54,956 nt of DNA from a virus, in the IMG/VR virus record IMGVR_UViG_3300006805_000037, positions 1 through 54,956 of that record, one strand, 5' to 3'. Positions 46,137 to 54,481 of this stretch are shown here, piece by piece; within the stretch, counting starts at the first letter, position 1; the number at the start of each line of letters is the position of its first letter. Under the pieces are notes generated by a model, which made no database searches, had not been told where the DNA came from, and saw only the letters and a list, made by a program, of their open reading frames with translations. Both the position numbers and the translations under genes were made by a program.

Positions 46137-47050
46137 CAGAACATCGCCTTTGAAATGCTCAGCATAAGAGGACCCATGCCTTCGCTTCCGTTATACGTTT
46201 GACTGAATGCTTCAAGGACAAAGGTCGCGTCCTTGAATGCATCCTCAGTCTTGGCGCTCATAGCAACTTTACCGAAGTAATTGCAAACCTGAATGCGAAC
46301 GCCTTCCGGGTTCTCATCCTTCAGGTCAGCAATGATGCCGCCCAGCGTTGCCATGCTGCCCGGCTTGTTCAGGAACCGGCATAGCTCAAGCACCGGAACG
46401 CTTTCGGCCGCTTGCTGAATGAGAAGGTTGGCTTCCTTGCGGTCCTTCGCATCGGCGCATACGACCAGATGGCTAAGGGCTTGGCGCGGCGAACCGTCAG
46501 AAGCGGCAATGATGGCGTCAATAGCGCCGTCGCCTATCTTCAGCTTTTCGTCATCGGCCACTTGCTCAATGAGTTTCCTGAGCGCGGCGTCGGGCACCGG
46601 CTTCAAGTCAATTCGCATCCCGCGCGTGAGCATGGTCTTGGGTATCTTGCCGATGTTCGTCGTACAAAAGAACCAAAGCGCACCCTTCGGTTCTTCGGTT
46701 GACTTCAGCAAGGAGTCCCAAGCCTGTTTAGAAAGCCCATGGGCTTCGTCAATGATACCGACCCGCTTGCCGCCGCCGACCGGGCGGTAGCGCATCATAT
46801 CCTGAATTTCGCGCATCTTATCGATGCCCGAATTCGTTGCGGCGTCGGCCTCAATAATATCGCCGGGCTTGCAACCGACAACGCTGGCGGCGATGCGGGC
46901 CAAGGTGGTCTTGCCCGTTCCGCTAGGCCCGCTCAGAATGAAAACGGAAGCCCGCTTATTCGTCAGCGCGCCGTCCAGCGCCTTCACGGCCGCGCCTTGC
47001 CCGATAACTTCGGAGAACGTTCCCGGCCGGTATTTTGTAATGAAGTCCAT
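46136..47050 (-). CDS. DNA polymerase clamp loader subunit, AAA+
   Basis: The 304-residue protein begins MDFITKYRPGTFSEVIGQ, as clamp loader ATPases do. It has Walker A FILSGPSGTGKTTLARI (G41-T48), Walker B RVGIIDEAHGLSKQAWDSLL (D101, E102), a sensor FFCTTN, and MLTRGMRIDL in the place of the usual SRC arginine-finger motif (TRG here). Sensor 2 is in DGSPRQALSHL. It loads the sliding clamp encoded two genes upstream. No second loader subunit gene was seen in the window, so this may act as a homo-oligomer or with a partner encoded elsewhere. Confidence 0.9.
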   Translation of the reverse strand: MDFITKYRPGTFSEVIGQGAAVKALDGALTNKRASVFILSGPSGTGKTTLARIAASVVGCKPGDIIEADAATNSGIDKMREIQDMMRYRPVGGGKRVGIIDEAHGLSKQAWDSLLKSTEEPKGALWFFCTTNIGKIPKTMLTRGMRIDLKPVPDAALRKLIEQVADDEKLKIGDGAIDAIIAASDGSPRQALSHLVVCADAKDRKEANLLIQQAAESVPVLELCRFLNKPGSMATLGGIIADLKDENPEGVRIQVCNYFGKVAMSAKTEDAFKDATFVLEAFSQTYNGSEGMGPLMLSISKAMF

Positions 47051-47074
47051 AGCCTACCCCTGCTTTCCTGTAAC

Positions 47075-47090
47075 CATACGATTGTCGTTT
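47075..47090 (-). promoter_or_regulatory. Recurrent CGATTGTC-type motif, site 4
   Basis: CATACGATTGTCGTTT on the plus strand is about 25 bases upstream of the clamp loader start and touches the DNA polymerase stop. It matches site 1 at 15 of 16 bases. Confidence 0.42.
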
Positions 47091-49707
47091 ATAGCTGAAC
47101 GAACCCTTCGCCTTTCGGGTTGTTCTTGAACTTGGCGACTTCCTTCGTTGAAAACCAATCGTCCCCGATGCTCATTTCAATTTCGAGCGGAAGCGGGTTG
47201 ACCCAGTCGAAGCGGACTTTCGTCATCTCACGGCAAACAATTTCCGCATACTTGTCGATGTCACGCGAATGCCAAAGGAAGGTCAGGTCGTCGTGAATTT
47301 CCATCGCGGGCTGATACTTCGTATAGTCTAGTTCGCTCAGCGCGTTCATGGCGCTGAGAACTATGATGGCTTCGTCGGCCTGAATGGGCGCATTGATAAT
47401 CTGGTTATGAGCAACCGGGGCGTGGCGGCGGTGACCTGAGCATCCGGTGACGTAGCCGTTCGCCTCATAGAACGCATGAAGGTCCTTGTGCCAGCCCGCG
47501 ATGTCAGGGAATTCCTCATAGAACCATTCCTGAAGTTCGCCTATCGCCTTCACGCTGGGAACGCAACGTCCGAACACCGCCAAGCCTTCGGCCATCTTTT
47601 CCTTGGCCGCAGCGCCGAAGAACGAAGGAAAGACGAACTGATTTTTGATACCGTTACGCGCGGCCTTCCATATCTTCGCGTCCTTGTGAGCGTTCAGCGG
47701 GGTCCAGTCCGGCGCAAGCTTGTCCATCTTGGTCAGCCAATCCGAATGGATGTCGTACCCGTCAATGAAGTATTGCGTTAGGCGGCGGTCCTTGGACTCC
47801 ATCGCGACGTTGCGGCCCTGAATGCCCGCGTAGTCGAACGATACGACCTTCTTCGTTTCATGCTTCACGCATTTTCTGATTTTGGCAGCGACCGAACGCT
47901 TGGGCCAATTTTGGATGTTCGGGTCTTCGGATGAGGTACGCCAAGTCGTGACCTTGGTCGTTGAGATAATCGGATGCGCAAGGCCGTCCTCAAATAGATA
48001 TTCGCTGCCCGGCGTCACGGCGTCGATGTAGGTAGCAAGCAACTTAGCCGCCTTGCGGTGGCGGATGGTATATTCAACCACCTTGTCCTTGTACTTGCCG
48101 ATTGCCTTCGCGTCGGTCTTATCGCCGCCCTTCTCAGTCTTGCTCAGCTTATGCCCAAGCTGGCGTAGTATCTTCGCCATGTGATGCGTGTTCGATGGCG
48201 AATAGGCTTCGCCGTTTATCTCAGCGAACTTTTTCACGCTGGGCAGCTTGGCTAGTTCGGCTTCGCATAGGGCGATTTCTTCGTCGTACTCACGCCGGAA
48301 TTCCTTGACTTCCTCTTGGTCAATCGGAATGCCTTGCATCTGGGTGAGAACAAGCGAAGGAATGCGCGCAAGCTGATGCGCGTACTGTTCCTCAAGGTCC
48401 TGTTCCCGAATGATGGGCATTTGCTCAAGGGCGAGTTCCTTGTGATACTTCGCGTCCAGCCCGTTATAGAGAAGCAATCGGCTGAGCGGTTCGTTCTCAA
48501 GGTTGCGCCGGTCAACCGGGTTCAGGTTCTTGATGTTAAAACCGAAGTGCTGAACGGTCAGGTTTTCCAGCGCAAGCAAGCCTTGCGTTTCGTTGATGAT
48601 ATAGGCTTGCGAAATCGTATCGACCCAGCCCCCGGCGCGAATGACTTCAGCGCCATAGAACACGCCCGCCCATTCCATTTCAAACGCAAGCTGATGAACA
48701 GCCTTGCGCGGAAGCCTGAGCATCAGCCACTTGTAATGCAGCTTGTGAAGCCGCCGCAATTGCTGCGGCGTCCACTTCGCGTCCTTATGCTCAACTGCGA
48801 TGCTGTAGGTCTGGTCGAAGCGTGAAACCGCAAACGAAAGAAGCTTCGCATCCGAGTTGTACGGGCGAAGCTTATTCGTTTCGATGTCGTAGCCCTGAAC
48901 GTCGTCGTCCTCAGCTAGAAGGAAGTCTTCAATTGCATCAAGGTCACGGTCACCGCCTGAGCCATCGAAGGTTTCCAGCCCCGCCATGATTTCCTTGAGG
49001 GAATGGATACGCGGGGCAGGAAGGTCGCCGCTGAGTATTTCGTCGCACGCCTTCCGCATGTAGAACTTGAAGGCGAATTCGTCATCCGACTCCATGCCTT
49101 CCCACTTGCGTTGCTTGAGAATATCGACCGGCGCTTGGAACGGGTACAGCCAACATTCGTGCGTCCCGATGCGAACCGGCATACGGCGGCCTTGCCAGAG
49201 GTTCGCGTGCGTTTCACCGTTGACCCATTTCAGCGCCGGGCCGCCAAACGTAAAGATGGCGTCGGGCCGGGCTTCCTCAATATCGCGGATGATACTAGGG
49301 CGGCAACACTCGGTCTCAACGAACGTAGGCAAGCGAACTTGGAACAGCGGGTCCGCGTCCTTGTTCAGATGCTCAACCTCTTTCGGGTCCATACCCGGAT
49401 GCGTTCGGATTGTATTGTTCAGCCGCGTGACGGCGAAAGCTTCGCGGGGCATGGCTTGCTTTATCAGCCGTAGCTCAGGCCCGGCGAACGGAACGTCCAT
49501 GCGGTCGGCCGAGTCGTTCGGCGCGGTGCCCAGCAAGTATATGAGCGGTTCGCGAACGCCTTCCGGTTGCATCTTCGGTGACCGGCAGTCCGCGCGGTTC
49601 AGCGGGCAGGACTTGCACTCGGTCTTGTGAAGCATCTGAACGTTTTGCGCCCCCGGCGTTCGGGCCGGGGACTTGGGCGCGCGGTTGTCAATTCCAAAGA
49701 ACCCCAT
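47089..49707 (-). CDS. Uracil-DNA glycosylase/3'-5' exonuclease/family A DNA polymerase fusion
   Basis: The 872-residue protein has three domains. Residues 25-215 resemble a family 4 uracil-DNA glycosylase: cysteines C31, C34, C41 for an iron-sulfur cluster, IYLLGTAPNDSADRMDVPF in place of GEAPG..., and IFTFGGPALKWV. Residues 265-440 are a proofreading exonuclease with GYDIET (D274, E276), LAFEMEW and YNGLDAKYH. The rest is polymerase: motif A SFDYAGIQGR (D625, with Gln630 where Pol I has the steric-gate Glu), motif B AARNGIKNQFVFPSFFG, motif C MEIHDDL (H805, D806). Glycosylase activity is uncertain because its key residues differ. Confidence 0.88.
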   Translation of the reverse strand: MGFFGIDNRAPKSPARTPGAQNVQMLHKTECKSCPLNRADCRSPKMQPEGVREPLIYLLGTAPNDSADRMDVPFAGPELRLIKQAMPREAFAVTRLNNTIRTHPGMDPKEVEHLNKDADPLFQVRLPTFVETECCRPSIIRDIEEARPDAIFTFGGPALKWVNGETHANLWQGRRMPVRIGTHECWLYPFQAPVDILKQRKWEGMESDDEFAFKFYMRKACDEILSGDLPAPRIHSLKEIMAGLETFDGSGGDRDLDAIEDFLLAEDDDVQGYDIETNKLRPYNSDAKLLSFAVSRFDQTYSIAVEHKDAKWTPQQLRRLHKLHYKWLMLRLPRKAVHQLAFEMEWAGVFYGAEVIRAGGWVDTISQAYIINETQGLLALENLTVQHFGFNIKNLNPVDRRNLENEPLSRLLLYNGLDAKYHKELALEQMPIIREQDLEEQYAHQLARIPSLVLTQMQGIPIDQEEVKEFRREYDEEIALCEAELAKLPSVKKFAEINGEAYSPSNTHHMAKILRQLGHKLSKTEKGGDKTDAKAIGKYKDKVVEYTIRHRKAAKLLATYIDAVTPGSEYLFEDGLAHPIISTTKVTTWRTSSEDPNIQNWPKRSVAAKIRKCVKHETKKVVSFDYAGIQGRNVAMESKDRRLTQYFIDGYDIHSDWLTKMDKLAPDWTPLNAHKDAKIWKAARNGIKNQFVFPSFFGAAAKEKMAEGLAVFGRCVPSVKAIGELQEWFYEEFPDIAGWHKDLHAFYEANGYVTGCSGHRRHAPVAHNQIINAPIQADEAIIVLSAMNALSELDYTKYQPAMEIHDDLTFLWHSRDIDKYAEIVCREMTKVRFDWVNPLPLEIEMSIGDDWFSTKEVAKFKNNPKGEGFVQL

Positions 49708-49710
49708 AGC

Positions 49711-50760
49711 TTAGTTATCCATCAGGCTAATGAAGTACATCAGGCGGCCGCTTTCCTTGCTCATGACAAGCGCGCGCTCAGTGACAAGGATTTCCTCAAG
49801 GTCAGCGCCTTCCTGAACCCGCGAAGCATCGACCGTCACGTCAACGCCGCCATGCCCCTTGAGAATGCACTGGTCGGTAACATCGCCCGCTTCTGACTTT
49901 GTGAACATGGTGACCATGCCGCCGTCCTCGACAGTGAGGCGGGTCTTGGTTCGCGCGATGCCTGACTTGCCGATGATAGCCGCACGCTGAATGGCGGCCG
50001 GAAACTTCTCAGGTATCGGGTACAGGTCGCCGGGGTTGGCCTCAAGGACTTCGCCAATGAAGTCTAGTTCGCCGTCATCTGGCATGAGCGTTTGCGCCCA
50101 AAGCTTCGTCCCGCCGGGTACGCCCATCAGGCAATCGTTATCGGTTATCTCAACCATGACGTCGTCGCCGTCATCCTTGAACAAGCTGACGGCTTGCTTG
50201 CACCATTCGACCGGAATGATAGCGCGCTTCGCGTCCATCTGCCCGGTGACGCTACCATAAGAAACCGTTACGCGGTCATGGCCGAATAGCATCAGCTTCT
50301 TCTTGGTTCGAATGGCGGTCACGCCCATCATATCGGCGCGAACCTTTTCATTCCCGATTGAGCGCATACACATATTGAGCGCATCGGTGAATTGCTGAAG
50401 GTCAACCTCATACGGTTCTTTCGGAAGCGGCGGCGATGTTTCCAGATATTCCGCGAAGTCCTCAAGCGGCATGATTGCAAGCTTGAACTTTGCCGACGCC
50501 GCCTTGACGTGAAGCGCGCCCTTGTCATCAAACAGTTCAATTTCCTTCGCGGCCGAAGTCTCAAGCAATTGCTTCAGCGTTTTAGGAACGCCGCCCTTGA
50601 AGTCGGTCACGCAAGGAACGCTGATGCCAATGATGCCATTGAAGGCAACTAGCCGCTTGCCGGTAAACCAGAACTGGCAAAGGACCGGGATAGCGGTCGA
50701 GTCGCTGACGGCCGACTCGACCTTGCTCAGGTTGCTCAGTAGCGCGGCGCGGGAAGTCAT
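49711..50760 (-). CDS. DNA polymerase sliding clamp (DnaN-like)
   Basis: ATG 50760 (MTSRAALLSNLSKVESAVSD) after AAAGGTGAG gives 349 residues; the upstream extension runs into the conserved element and is rejected. The order LSNLSKVESAVSDSTAIPVL, FTGKRLVAFNGIIGISVP and the final segment ALVMSKESGRLMYFISLM match beta-clamp layout. The clamp holds the polymerase on DNA. Polymerase lies three bases downstream, and the clamp loader after it. Copy D of the element precedes the gene. Confidence 0.85.
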   Translation of the reverse strand: MTSRAALLSNLSKVESAVSDSTAIPVLCQFWFTGKRLVAFNGIIGISVPCVTDFKGGVPKTLKQLLETSAAKEIELFDDKGALHVKAASAKFKLAIMPLEDFAEYLETSPPLPKEPYEVDLQQFTDALNMCMRSIGNEKVRADMMGVTAIRTKKKLMLFGHDRVTVSYGSVTGQMDAKRAIIPVEWCKQAVSLFKDDGDDVMVEITDNDCLMGVPGGTKLWAQTLMPDDGELDFIGEVLEANPGDLYPIPEKFPAAIQRAAIIGKSGIARTKTRLTVEDGGMVTMFTKSEAGDVTDQCILKGHGGVDVTVDASRVQEGADLEEILVTERALVMSKESGRLMYFISLMDN

Positions 50761-50818
50761 GGGGTTCTCACCTTTTGGTTGTACCGGGGCCGCTATCGGC
50801 CGGGGGAAGTCGCCGCCT

Positions 50819-50880
50819 AGAACCATGCCCAGCGGCCGGGAAACGGGGTCTACGTTCGTTCCGGGGGCTTGGCCGGTATC
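50819..50880. repeat. Conserved GC-rich intergenic element, copy D
   Basis: AGAACCATGCCCAGCGGCC followed by GGGAAACGGGGTCTACGTTC and GTT. It is the most diverged in the core but shares its left flank with copy C and a right flank AGGCCGCCCCTGAGGG near 50903-50917. It lies about 60 bases upstream of the clamp start on the minus strand. Confidence 0.65.
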
Positions 50881-50931
50881 CCTGCCGCCCACCGGGGCCT
50901 CAGGCCGCCCCTGAGGGCCGCCGAATGAAGA

Positions 50932-50960
50932 ACCGGGGGCGGTTACTGGCCGCCCCCGGT
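50932..50960 (-). terminator. Terminator after the charged-repeat protein gene
   Basis: ACCGGGGGCGG pairs perfectly with CCGCCCCCGGT (11 bp) over a 7-base loop. On the minus strand TTCTTCATTC follows. It lies 28 bases after the stop of the 270-aa gene and just before the clamp unit. Confidence 0.65.
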
Positions 50961-50987
50961 AGGCGCATTCTGTAGGGCTGGGGGGTC

Positions 50988-51800
50988 TTACAGAATGGCT
51001 TTCTTCAGTTGCTTGTTATCCTGAAGGAACTTGATGCTATGCCGGAACTCGGTGCGAATGCCGGATACCGTTGTTTTCGAAACGGTGACCTTCGCGCCCA
51101 GCTTCTTGATAATCGCGTCGACCGAGGCCGCCGGGGTTTCAAGAATGATGGCCTTGATTTTGTTCTTCAGGGCCGCCGGAACAGTTTCTTCAGCTTCAGG
51201 TTCGTCGGCTTCTTCTTCCTTGCCCCGGCGTGAACCGCGCGCCGGTGGTTCATCTTCTTCTTCGTCCTTGCCGCGCCGCGAACGGGCGGGCGGTTCATCT
51301 TCTTCTTCGTCCTTCGCGCGGCGTGACCGCGCTGGGGGTTCGTCATCTTCTTCGTCCTTGGCCCGGCGGCTTCTTGCCGGGGGTTCGTCATCTTCTTCGT
51401 CACGGCCGCGACCGCGACCGCGCGCTGGCGGTTCATCTTCTTCTTCGTCCTTGCGCGAACCCCGGCCGCGTGCTGGGGGTTCGTCATCTTCTTCGTCCTT
51501 CCGGCCGCGCGAACGCGCCGGTGGTTCGTCGTCTTCAGCCGCCGCGCGGCGGCTACGCGCGGGCGGTTCATCTTCTTCCTGCCCGGCGTCTTCGAAGTCC
51601 TCAATATCTTCCTTGTCTTCGACCGCCTGATTGGCAGCGTTCGCCCACTTCTGGGCATCGGCGCTCAGCTTGTTCCACTTCGCATCCGGCAACTTCGACG
51701 CCGCTTCAGCGAGTCGGTCGAGAAAATTCTGACGGCCTTCCTTGCGGCCCTCATCTTCCTCCCCGGTAACCTTGAGAAGTTCGGCTTCAATTTTTGACAT
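50988..51800 (-). CDS. Protein with eight DEPPAR charged repeats and flanking folded domains (270 aa)
   Basis: ATG 51800 (MSKIEAELLKVTGEEDEGRK) follows AGAAAGG. The N-terminal 70 residues are helical and include KLSADAQKWANAANQAVE. Residues about 80-200 hold eight units of the type 'KDEEDDEPPARSRR'. The C-terminal 65 residues look like a winged-helix domain (ALKNKIKAIILETPAASVDA; KLGAKVTVSKTTVSGIRTEF). The repeat resembles that in the ssDNA-binding protein tail. It may bind DNA through the end domain while the repeat gathers partners; this is inference. A strong hairpin follows. Confidence 0.75.
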   Translation of the reverse strand: MSKIEAELLKVTGEEDEGRKEGRQNFLDRLAEAASKLPDAKWNKLSADAQKWANAANQAVEDKEDIEDFEDAGQEEDEPPARSRRAAAEDDEPPARSRGRKDEEDDEPPARGRGSRKDEEEDEPPARGRGRGRDEEDDEPPARSRRAKDEEDDEPPARSRRAKDEEEDEPPARSRRGKDEEEDEPPARGSRRGKEEEADEPEAEETVPAALKNKIKAIILETPAASVDAIIKKLGAKVTVSKTTVSGIRTEFRHSIKFLQDNKQLKKAIL

Positions 51801-51865
51801 CGGTATTACCTTTCTTGCCTTCCTCACAATCGCCTAGCGCCTCATGCGACTAGGCAAACTTTCGC

Positions 51866-52357
51866 TTACCGGTTCAGGACATGCTCACGGACCAATAAGT
51901 GAAATTCATCGGGCAGCGTGACGCCGCCCATAATTCTCGAAAGCCATTCGGTGGTGGTTTCGCGCGTGCCGTTGGCCTTGCGCTTCTGTTTCCAGTTGGC
52001 GCGGTTCGGATGCGCTGCAACGGTGTCGAACAATTGCTGAATGAGCGGCGGGGCGTTTTCCCAAAGGAAGCCTTCGTGCTGGTTCAGCGGAAGGTCGATG
52101 TTCTCACCCTCAAGCGATGCGCTCAGCATATGTTTGCGGCGCTTGTTCGCAAGGTCATGAATATGGTTTGTGAAAGTCGTCTTGAACAAGGACATCAAAT
52201 GCGCCTTGTTCTTGGCTTTGCCCTTGTAGTTTTCCGCCACCTTCAGGTAACAGGCATAGCCATCTTGAACCAAGTCCGAACGGGTCATGTAGCCTTCGAC
52301 CCGCCAAAAGTTTTTGTCGGCTGTTTTTATCAGCCAACCGACCGCTCCGCTATCCAT
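51866..52357 (-). CDS. Sigma factor region 2-like protein (163 aa)
   Basis: ATG 52357 (MDSGAVGWLIKTADKNFWRV) follows GGGG; a TTG at 52375 is less likely. Residues about 25-80 (MTRSDLVQDGYACYLKVAEN; LMSLFKTTFTNHIHDLANKR) follow the sigma70 region 2 pattern 'xxDLxQEGxxxLxxAxxxY...F..y....irn.i.d..RK'. The C-terminal half, with PNRANWKQKRKANGT and TEWLSRIMGG, does not clearly match region 4. It could be a phage sigma factor or a remote relative with another role. It lies between primase and the 270-aa gene. Confidence 0.6.
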   Translation of the reverse strand: MDSGAVGWLIKTADKNFWRVEGYMTRSDLVQDGYACYLKVAENYKGKAKNKAHLMSLFKTTFTNHIHDLANKRRKHMLSASLEGENIDLPLNQHEGFLWENAPPLIQQLFDTVAAHPNRANWKQKRKANGTRETTTEWLSRIMGGVTLPDEFHLLVREHVLNR

Positions 52358-52657
52358 AGTGATGCCCCAGTCCAAGAGATGCTATTTCAATTCCAATTCG
52401 GCCGGGCTGCATGAGCGGGACCCGGCCAAGCTCCGTCCCTCATAGCGAACGACCCCGTGGCAACAGGAGTCCGCTTTCGCCCCATGCTGGCGAAGTCGCA
52501 ACTAGTCAGATTTTGGAAGCTTGCCACGTAGAAGTTTAGAAAGTCAGGACGCGAACCATGCCTAACGCCGGGGGACCTTGCAAGCGAAAAATTGCGCCTT
52601 GGCGGAAGCCAATGTTTCCCTTGTTTTGCGGGCCTTGGCGGGCATGACCCCCAAGCC
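52358..52657. other. 300-bp gap between primase and sigma-like gene
   Basis: No convincing gene is seen. A 93-codon frame covers it on the minus strand but has no ribosome site and begins with TTG inside the primase gene end. A weak hairpin, TTGGC-GGAA-GCCAA (52599-52612), is followed on the minus strand by GGCGCAA and five T (52591-52587), so it might end the primase transcript. The AT-richer part near 52500-52540 could hold the next promoter. Confidence 0.45.
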
Positions 52658-53647
52658 CTAGGCGTCAAGTACGTCTAGCAAGTCGTCAACCGTTTTCAGT
52701 TCGCCGGGGTCCTTGAAGCGCCGGGGCAAGCTGAGGGCTTCGAACCTGAGCGCCGCGAGTTCGGCCGCTACTTTCAGCGTTGCCGCCAGCGTGCCCCGGT
52801 CCAGAAGGATAACCCGGCGCTTGAACAGCGGCGCAACGTCATGAAGCATTTCAATTTGGCCTTCGCTGGGCGATGCGGTGAAACAGCAAGTCGCGTAAAC
52901 GCTTTGTCCGCGCCCCAGCGTTCTCACCTTGAGCGCATCAAGCGGCCCTTCGCAAAGTACCAGAACATCGCCGCCGTCAAGAAGGTTGTCGTACCATAGC
53001 AAGTAGTCGCTGATAGGCCCGGCGGCCGGGTTATCTTCGTCCTCAGGGCTTAGCGTTTTGTACCTGAGTTCTTGGTCCGGGTAGATCGAACGCGCGGTCC
53101 AGCTTATCAGCTTGCCGCTGTAGTAAACCGGCAGAATGATGCGGCCCCGGTATTCGCCTTGCGTTGCGTAAGCCATCCCATGATAGCGGTTCATGCGGTT
53201 GACTTGCTGGCGGCTGTAGCCGCGTTCTTCCATCATGTAGCGAACGAACAGCCGCGACGAATGTAGCTCATCGCTCAGCGGCTTGAATTCTCGCGGCCAC
53301 CGAACTTCCGGCAAAGCCGTCTTTGCGGCCGGGCGAAGCTTTGCCATAACCGCGCCTATGAAGTCCTCAGGTATGAAAACGCTTTGGCCGACTATCGCCA
53401 TGGCCTGAGGAAGCGGGATGTTCAGAAGTTGCTGAACCAAGCGCGCGGGCCTCACGCCCCGGTGGGCGTCGTTGCGGTAACAGCGCCAGCCTTTGCCCGC
53501 CAAGTTGATGGTCATATGAGTGCTTGGGTCTTCAGACCCGCACATGGGACAATGAACTGATACGTGGCCCTTGGCTACGTTCGCGCCTTTCGTGACGTAG
53601 TGAATATGGTACGAGTCTAAGAAGCTCATCCAGTCAAACAAAGCCAT
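52658..53647 (-). CDS. DNA primase (CHC2 zinc finger and TOPRIM)
   Basis: The 329-residue protein has a zinc-binding part, HVSVHCPMCGSEDPSTHMTI (C33, C36, H44) and GKGWRCYRNDAHRG (C56, H62), then the catalytic TOPRIM region DVLVLCEGPLDALKVRTLG (E233) and RVILLDRGTLAAT (D283, with Gly at the second acidic position). There is no C-terminal helicase domain; a separate helicase must be encoded elsewhere. ATG 53647 is used; ATG 53629 (MSFLDSYHIHYV) overlaps the HNH stop as ATGA and is an equal or better choice. It makes RNA primers for lagging-strand synthesis. Confidence 0.87.
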   Translation of the reverse strand: MALFDWMSFLDSYHIHYVTKGANVAKGHVSVHCPMCGSEDPSTHMTINLAGKGWRCYRNDAHRGVRPARLVQQLLNIPLPQAMAIVGQSVFIPEDFIGAVMAKLRPAAKTALPEVRWPREFKPLSDELHSSRLFVRYMMEERGYSRQQVNRMNRYHGMAYATQGEYRGRIILPVYYSGKLISWTARSIYPDQELRYKTLSPEDEDNPAAGPISDYLLWYDNLLDGGDVLVLCEGPLDALKVRTLGRGQSVYATCCFTASPSEGQIEMLHDVAPLFKRRVILLDRGTLAATLKVAAELAALRFEALSLPRRFKDPGELKTVDDLLDVLDA

Positions 53648-54102
53648 CCCCCACCATTTATAACCCTAAGTATTTGCGATTTAGAACATCCTAGGATTTT
53701 CTCAGCTTCCCGTATCGTGTATTTTTTTCCGCGATGCTTGCCAACATTCGCGCGCAGCCATCTAACCTTGACTTCAGTTAGAACCGCGTTCCCGTTTTTC
53801 GCTCCGCTTAGCCTAGCCCTTCGCCAGCGCTTCACGGACTCGTCAACGTTCTGTTGGTGCGTGCCCCTGAACAAATGCGCCGGGTTGCAGCATGGTGGAT
53901 TATCGCATCTGTGCCTAATGCGCCAGCGCCCAGCTTTCATTTTATGATGCAATTCCCAAGCATGGCGGTGCGCGTTTATTTGCGTACCGTCAACCCTAAG
54001 CTGGCCGTAACCACCAGCAACGGTCGCGCCAAGCCAAGGCCAGCACTCGTCGGGCTTACCCTTCTTGACGCGACTCCAGAACGGTTTAACTTTTGGTGCC
54101 AT
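53626..54102 (-). CDS. HNH homing endonuclease (158 aa)
   Basis: The core is QINAHRHAWELHHKMKAGRW (H45, H47), RIRHRCDNPPCCNPAHLFRG (H64, C66, C71/C72, H76) and THQQNVDESVKRW (N85), the HNH_3-type pattern. A basic C-terminal part with helix-turn-helix likeness (YTIREAEKILGCSKSQILRV) would bind DNA. It is inserted between the 131-aa and primase genes and overlaps both. Like the other HNH genes it probably spreads by cutting phages lacking it. Confidence 0.87.
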   Translation of the reverse strand: MAPKVKPFWSRVKKGKPDECWPWLGATVAGGYGQLRVDGTQINAHRHAWELHHKMKAGRWRIRHRCDNPPCCNPAHLFRGTHQQNVDESVKRWRRARLSGAKNGNAVLTEVKVRWLRANVGKHRGKKYTIREAEKILGCSKSQILRVINGGGWLCLTG

Positions 54103-54481
54103 CTTTCACCAAATGAATGTAGCTCATGTTAGAAAGCGAATGCTGTTCCGAGGTTTCCGGCCACGCTTCGTTCGTCATCGTTATCAGGGTCTTGCTGTAG
54201 AGTCGGTTCGTTTCCTTATCGATGCTCAGAACCGAACCCTTGCTAGAAACGTTTTCCCAGTGGCCGGGCTTCCACTCGCGGCTTCCGTGAACCTCAATGA
54301 CATCGCCAACCTCAAGGCATTCCGCGTAAGTGAACAGCGGCCGGTCGTTCTTGACGGGGCGCTGGGGCCGCGCGGTACGCGGCCCCTGCCCTCGTTTCTT
54401 CAGCATCCGCTCAAGCGCGGCGTCTTGCTTCTTCTGCGAAACGCCTAGGCTGATGCGCTTCTTTGTATCCGGCCGCTTCAT
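54086..54481 (-). CDS. Hypothetical protein with basic N-terminus (131 aa)
   Basis: The first 45 residues are basic and disordered (MKRPDTKKRISLGVSQKKQD). The rest is beta-rich with a turn pattern CLEVGDVIEVHGSREWKPGH and KGSVLSIDKETNRL. No family is recognised. It is coupled by ATGA to the upstream gene. Confidence 0.68.
   Translation of the reverse strand: MKRPDTKKRISLGVSQKKQDAALERMLKKRGQGPRTARPQRPVKNDRPLFTYAECLEVGDVIEVHGSREWKPGHWENVSSKGSVLSIDKETNRLYSKTLITMTNEAWPETSEQHSLSNMSYIHLVKDGTKS

Noticed and set aside
51185-51600. Plus-strand serine-rich frame (SSSSS repeats) opposite the DEPPAR repeats
   Set aside because: It is the complement of the charged repeat. The minus-strand gene has a ribosome site, flanking folded domains and a terminator.
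52500-52600. Possible tRNA T-loop (GGTTCGCGTCC on the minus strand)
   Set aside because: The required stems do not pair and no acceptor or anticodon arm was found nearby.
52387-52668. 93-codon minus-strand frame in the gap after primase
   Set aside because: It begins with TTG inside the primase end, has no ribosome site and shows no protein-like pattern.
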